From positions 55,254 through 119,253 of the forward strand of contig JAJYVF010000018.1 of assembly GCA_021792135.1 (NCBI GenBank): a stretch of DNA of 64,000 bases. The letters run 5' to 3'. Made by a program: the position numbers and the translations under genes. Within the stretch, counting starts at the first letter, position 1. Every line of letters begins with the position of its first letter. Below the pieces are notes generated by a model that saw only the letters and a program-made list of their open reading frames with translations, did no database searches and was not told where the DNA came from. Source of the stretch: Acidobacteriota bacterium (GTDB lineage Bacteria; Acidobacteriota; Terriglobia; Terriglobales; Acidobacteriaceae). This document shows, piece by piece, positions 60,643 through 64,000 of this stretch.

Positions 60643-61755
60643 ATGAAGACCGCGCCGTGGGCCGTCGCCGCATTAGCATCTCTTGTCCTGCCTGCCGGCT
60701 GCGGGCTGGCGGCGAATCCCCAGCCCCCGACGCTCTGGCTGCCCAACCCGGTGAAGGACCTGAAGGCCGAGCGCACCGGCAACCGTGTCCGCCTGCACTG
60801 GACCATGCCCGGGGATACCACGGACAAGGTCACGCTCAAAGGGCCGCAACATGCCCACATCTGCTGGAACATGGTGGGGCTGGCCGTACGCGCGCAGACC
60901 TCACCGGCAGCGAAAGCCGATCCATGCCACGGCGCTGGCGATGCGAATTACGCGCCGCGGAAGCCGGCTGATTTCACAACCGACTTGCCGTCCGATCTGC
61001 TTACCGGGAGTCCGCGGGCGATCCGCTACTTTGTCGAACTGGAGAACCATGCCGGGAAGAGCGCGGGTCCGTCGAACTCTGCGCTGGTAGCCACGGGAAC
61101 GGCTCCCCCGGCGGTGACGGGACTGCGGTTGGAGACTCGCGCTGACGGTGTTCTCCTGCATTGGGACCCGAGGGCTCCGGAGGCGAATCTGGTGCTGCGG
61201 ATTCATCGGACTCTGGTCGCACAGGCTGGCGCCCCCAAAGCGAATCCGAGCAGCGGCGTGCCTCCGTCTCAGCAGCAGACACTGGAAGTGAATCTCGACA
61301 GGAGCGATGCCGGCGAGGCTCTGGATCGCGACGCCGCTCTCAATCGTGTCTGGCGCTACACGGCGGAGCGCGTTCTCGGCGTGCAGGCGGATAAGCATGT
61401 CCTGGAAATTGCGGGGATGCCGTCGGAGGCGGTCACGATTGACGCAAAGAACGTGTTCCCGCCGCCGGTTCCGGTTGGACTGGCCGCCGTCCCCGATGAA
61501 CAGGCCCGCGCGATTGACCTTTCCTGGACGCCTGACACCGACCCGCGCCTCGCAGGCTATGTCATCTACCGCCGCGACCTGACCGCCGATACGCCGCAGG
61601 GGCGCATTTCGGGCAAGAGCCCGGTTGTGCCCCCTGCTTTTGAGGACAGGAATGTGCAGCCAGGACACCGGTATGCGTACTCTGTAAGCGCGGTCGATCA
61701 GGACGGGAACGAAAGCGCGCGCTGCGCAGAGATCGAAGAGGAATTACCGCAATGA
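60643..61755 (+). CDS. Lipoprotein with fibronectin type III-like domains
   Basis: 370 aa. Lipobox LPAGC at about residues 16-20, preceded by the hydrophobic AVAALASLV. Then three beta-sandwich regions of FnIII type (VKDLKAERTGNRVRLHWTMP; VTGLRLETRADGVLLHWDP; VPVGLAAVPDE with DLSWTPDTDPRLAGYVIYRR and YAYSVSAVDQDGNES). Likely attached to the outer or inner membrane as a scaffold or binding protein. A divergent start with DUF507 leaves 180 bp between them. Confidence 0.85.
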   Translation: MKTAPWAVAALASLVLPAGCGLAANPQPPTLWLPNPVKDLKAERTGNRVRLHWTMPGDTTDKVTLKGPQHAHICWNMVGLAVRAQTSPAAKADPCHGAGDANYAPRKPADFTTDLPSDLLTGSPRAIRYFVELENHAGKSAGPSNSALVATGTAPPAVTGLRLETRADGVLLHWDPRAPEANLVLRIHRTLVAQAGAPKANPSSGVPPSQQQTLEVNLDRSDAGEALDRDAALNRVWRYTAERVLGVQADKHVLEIAGMPSEAVTIDAKNVFPPPVPVGLAAVPDEQARAIDLSWTPDTDPRLAGYVIYRRDLTADTPQGRISGKSPVVPPAFEDRNVQPGHRYAYSVSAVDQDGNESARCAEIEEELPQ

Positions 61756-61768
61756 GCGAGGTACATCG

Positions 61769-62557
61769 ATGAAATATTGCCGATTCCAAACACCAGCGGG
61801 CCCGCAGTATGGCGAGATCGTGGAGCGCGCCGGTACTCTCCGGATCGAACGTCTGCTTCCGCCCTTCGAAGAAGATCCCGGGGCGAAGCTGGCCTCGGGG
61901 CCGTTCGAACCGCTTCCGCTGACTGAGGCTCAGCTGCTTGCCCCGGTCGTTCCCTCCAAAATCGTCTGCATCGGCCGCAACTACCGCGAACACGCCGCCG
62001 AGCTGGGCAATGAAGTTCCCAAAGAGCCGCTGATCTTTCTGAAAGCCCCGTCCGCGGTCATTGCCGAGGGAGACGCGATCCGCATTCCGCCGCAATCCCG
62101 GCGTGTGGATTTCGAAGGGGAGCTGGCGGTGGTGATCGGGCGCCGGGCAACGCGCATCGGGGCGGGGGAGGATGTGCGTCCCTACATCCGCGGCTACACC
62201 ATCGTGAACGATGTCACGGCTCGGGATCTGCAGAAATCCGACGGTCAGTGGTCGCGCGCGAAGGGGTTCGACACCTTTTGCCCTATGGGCCCGATGGTCA
62301 CGGACGAAATCGATCCGGCTGCCGGCGTCACGGTGGAGACGCGCCTCAATGGGCAGATGAAACAGCACGGAACGACGCTGGACTTCATCTTCGATATCCC
62401 CGCACTACTGCGCTATATCACGGCGGCCATGACTCTGCTGCCCGGGGATGTGATCCCCACCGGCACACCCGCCGGTGTGGCGCCGATGCAGCCGGGGGAT
62501 CGGGTGGAAGTTTCGGTGGAGGGAATCGGGAGCCTCGCCAATCCGATTGCCGGATAG
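61769..62557 (+). CDS. Fumarylacetoacetate hydrolase family protein
   Basis: 262 aa. FAH fold: IVCIGRNYREHAAELGNE, metal ligands E116 and E118 in DFEGELAVV and D148 in IVNDVTARDLQ, then KGFDTFCPMGP and GDVIPTGTPAGVAPM. Members cut or hydrate 3-carboxy-cis-enol or acylpyruvate compounds (hydratase-decarboxylase-like). Starts 13 bp after the lipoprotein gene. Confidence 0.93.
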   Translation: MKYCRFQTPAGPQYGEIVERAGTLRIERLLPPFEEDPGAKLASGPFEPLPLTEAQLLAPVVPSKIVCIGRNYREHAAELGNEVPKEPLIFLKAPSAVIAEGDAIRIPPQSRRVDFEGELAVVIGRRATRIGAGEDVRPYIRGYTIVNDVTARDLQKSDGQWSRAKGFDTFCPMGPMVTDEIDPAAGVTVETRLNGQMKQHGTTLDFIFDIPALLRYITAAMTLLPGDVIPTGTPAGVAPMQPGDRVEVSVEGIGSLANPIAG

Positions 62558-62684
62558 CTGCGCCGGTATTGCCTGCAAAGCATCTAACAAAAGGGATCTT
62601 CAGGAGAAATTCCCCAGTATTCCGGCGGCGCGTTGCCGCCCTCACGGATAAATACCGGATAATGAATCTGTACAGGAGGGATGA

Positions 62685-63698
62685 ATGGCGAAGACAATGC
62701 TGGCCCAACTCCGCGAAATGACCACGGTTGTGGCCGACACGGGCGACATCGAGGCGATTGAGAAGGCGCGTCCCCAGGATGCCACCACCAATCCGTCGTT
62801 GCTGACCGCAGCGGCGCAGATGCCGCACTATGCCAAGATTGTTGACGATGTCCTGCTGGATGCAAAGAAGCAGCTCGGCGAAGAGGCACCGGATGCGAAG
62901 GTGACGAAGCTGGCCTTCGAAAACCTTGCCGTGGCCTTCGGGAAAAAGATTCTCGAGATTGTTCCGGGCCGCGTGTCCACCGAAGTCGATGCCCGCCTGT
63001 CCTACGACACCGAGGCAACGATCGGCCAGGCGCGCTCGATCATTCAGAAATACGAAAGCGCCGGGGTTTCGCGCGAGCGGATTCTCATCAAGATCGCGTC
63101 GACGTGGGAAGGGATCCGCGCCGCGGAGCGTCTGGAGAAGGAAGGGATTCACTGCAACCTCACGCTGCTCTTCGGCGTGCACCAGGCGATAGCCTGTGCT
63201 GAAGCCGGCGTGACGCTCATCTCGCCCTTCGTTGGCCGCATCCTGGACTGGTACAAGAAGGACACCGGCCGGGATTATCAGGGCGCCGATGACCCCGGGG
63301 TTCAGTCGGTGACCCGGATTTACAACTACTTCAAGAAGTTCGACTACAAGACCCAGGTGATGGGCGCCAGCTTCCGCAACACAGGCGAAATCAAGGAACT
63401 GGCGGGCTGCGATCTGCTGACCATCTCGCCGCACTTCCTCGAAGAGCTGGACTCGACCGAAGGCGAACTGCCGCGCAAGCTCGATCCGCGGCGTGCCAAA
63501 GCCATGGAGGGGATCGAGAAGATGCATATGGACGAGAAGGCCTTCGAGCAAATGCATGGCGCTGACCGCATGGCGCATGACAAGCTGAAGGAAGGCATTG
63601 AAGGATTCTCCAAATCGCTGGAGCAGCTTGAGGAGTTGCTGGCAAAGCGGCTGAGCGAAATCGAGGCGAGCAGCCCCAAACCTGTGGGTGCGCGCTGA
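62685..63698 (+). CDS. tal: Transaldolase
   Basis: 337 aa with ribosome site AGGAGGGA. TalB-type: TTNPSLL near residue 35, catalytic Schiff-base K136 in [28 protein letters not shown] and [12 protein letters not shown]. Moves a dihydroxyacetone unit between sugar phosphates in the pentose phosphate pathway. The C-terminal ~20 residues ([17 protein letters not shown]) are a short charged extension. A terminator follows at 63723-63749. Confidence 0.95.
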   Translation: MAKTMLAQLREMTTVVADTGDIEAIEKARPQDATTNPSLLTAAAQMPHYAKIVDDVLLDAKKQLGEEAPDAKVTKLAFENLAVAFGKKILEIVPGRVSTEVDARLSYDTEATIGQARSIIQKYESAGVSRERILIKIASTWEGIRAAERLEKEGIHCNLTLLFGVHQAIACAEAGVTLISPFVGRILDWYKKDTGRDYQGADDPGVQSVTRIYNYFKKFDYKTQVMGASFRNTGEIKELAGCDLLTISPHFLEELDSTEGELPRKLDPRRAKAMEGIEKMHMDEKAFEQMHGADRMAHDKLKEGIEGFSKSLEQLEELLAKRLSEIEASSPKPVGAR

Positions 63699-63722
63699 TC
63701 CCGCGCGGATGTTCAGGAAACG

Positions 63723-63749
63723 AGGCAGCTCTTCGGGGCTGCCTTTTTC
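63723..63749 (+). terminator. Rho-independent terminator after transaldolase gene
   Basis: AGGCAGC (63723-63729) pairs with GCTGCCT (63738-63744) around a TCTTCGGG loop, followed by a T-run. A group IIC-like intron begins just after, at 63751. Confidence 0.9.
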
Positions 63750-63750
63750 T

Positions 63751-64000
63751 GTGTGCGCCCGGCATGGGCGCACACTGACGGGTGCAAGTCCCGTCACAGG
63801 CAGGTCACAGCGGGTAAAGCGAAGCGCAACTGCATGAGGGTGCCCGCATCCTGAAACCGAGAGCACAGGGCCGGAGCTGCTGGGAGCAGTGCTGGCAAGA
63901 GAGAACATGCAACAGGCATGGAAACGGGTGCGGGCCGACAAGGGCGCAGCCGGTATCGACGGGCTGGATATCGACCAGACCGCCGAACGGCCGCGTACCG
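63751..64000 (+). mobile_element. Group IIC-like intron, 5' part, probably internally deleted
   Basis: Starts GTGTGCGCCC, which pairs with GGGCGCACAC (10 bp) around GGCAT. A second stem TGACGGG/CCCGTCA follows at 63777-63797. These and the following ACAGGCAGGTCACAG..GGGTAAAG run resemble the 5' end of bacterial class C introns. Class C introns insert next to terminators, as here. The reverse transcriptase frame begins only about 110-120 nt from the 5' end, where several hundred nt of domain I-III would normally lie. The element runs off the window. Confidence 0.75.
63862..64000 (+). CDS. Group II intron reverse transcriptase, partial (N-terminus)
   Basis: Frame reads ELLGAVLARENMQQAWKRVR, then ADKGAAGIDGLDIDQTAERP, the standard N-terminal RT-0/RT-1 region of group II intron-encoded proteins. 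The start codon is not clear: a GTG at 63889 or ATG at 63907 are within the domain, and the boundary given is the beginning of the readable frame. The rest is outside the window. Confidence 0.75.

Overview
The window is GC-rich bacterial DNA and most likely comes from an Acidobacteriota (Bryobacter/Solibacter-like) chromosome. The taxonomic cue is a set of features typical of that phylum: a VWFA-related acidobacterial-type secreted protein (58149-59162), a PadR regulator next to the start of an orphan ABC permease gene (40606-41147), a tandem DUF507 pair, a secretin with a C-terminal cohesin-like domain, and several lipoproteins with Ig-like or FnIII-like repeats. This is inferred from gene content; there is no rRNA gene in the window.

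Region 1 (1-14622, all plus strand) is a surface polysaccharide locus. It holds glycosyltransferases, a pyruvyltransferase-like protein, a CheR-like methyltransferase, a DUF4910 peptidase-like protein, a probable branched deoxysugar module (SDR epimerase, zinc-binding C-methyltransferase, glucose-1-phosphate cytidylyltransferase, PIG-L deacetylase), a flippase, an SDR, and hexapeptide acyltransferases. Three related acyltransferases and one decayed remnant of the same family occur between 1 and 16248.

Region 2 (14746-24561) is a tight plus-strand operon that does not look like ordinary polysaccharide synthesis. It encodes a heme-oxygenase-like putative di-iron oxidase, a hexapeptide acyltransferase, an acyl carrier protein, two AMP-forming acyl ligases, a FabG-like reductase, a group II PLP decarboxylase, a Cys/Met-metabolism PLP enzyme and a homoserine O-acyltransferase. 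It is my lead candidate for an undescribed biosynthetic pathway. A divergent class III aminotransferase and aldehyde dehydrogenase follow (24504-27468), then a secreted protein that joins a c-type heme motif to squalene-cyclase-like repeats.

Region 3 (28849-34447) carries a decayed carrier protein and an AsnB - carrier protein - acyl ligase - NAD-synthase-like amidase operon. A nucleotidyltransferase, an esterase-like membrane protein, lhgO, a broken IS3 element, rfbC, a PadR gene with a clear inverted-repeat operator, a chimeric junction of a truncated permease with a second broken lhgO copy, and a nucleotide-sugar dehydrogenase follow, up to 43581.

Region 4 (43703-53841, mostly minus strand) encodes a triple-repeat Ig-like secreted protein, a lipoprotein with a trypsin-like protease domain, a small zinc-ribbon-like protein, a quinone-oxidoreductase-type dehydrogenase, a broken IS1-like transposase, and two pseudopilins plus a secretin. 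Region 5 (54032-63698) is mostly housekeeping: smpB, pepA, a metallopeptidase, msrB, a RidA protein, the VWFA protein, DUF507 genes, a lipoprotein, an FAH-family hydrolase and transaldolase. At the right edge the 5' end of a group IIC-like intron sits directly after the transaldolase terminator.
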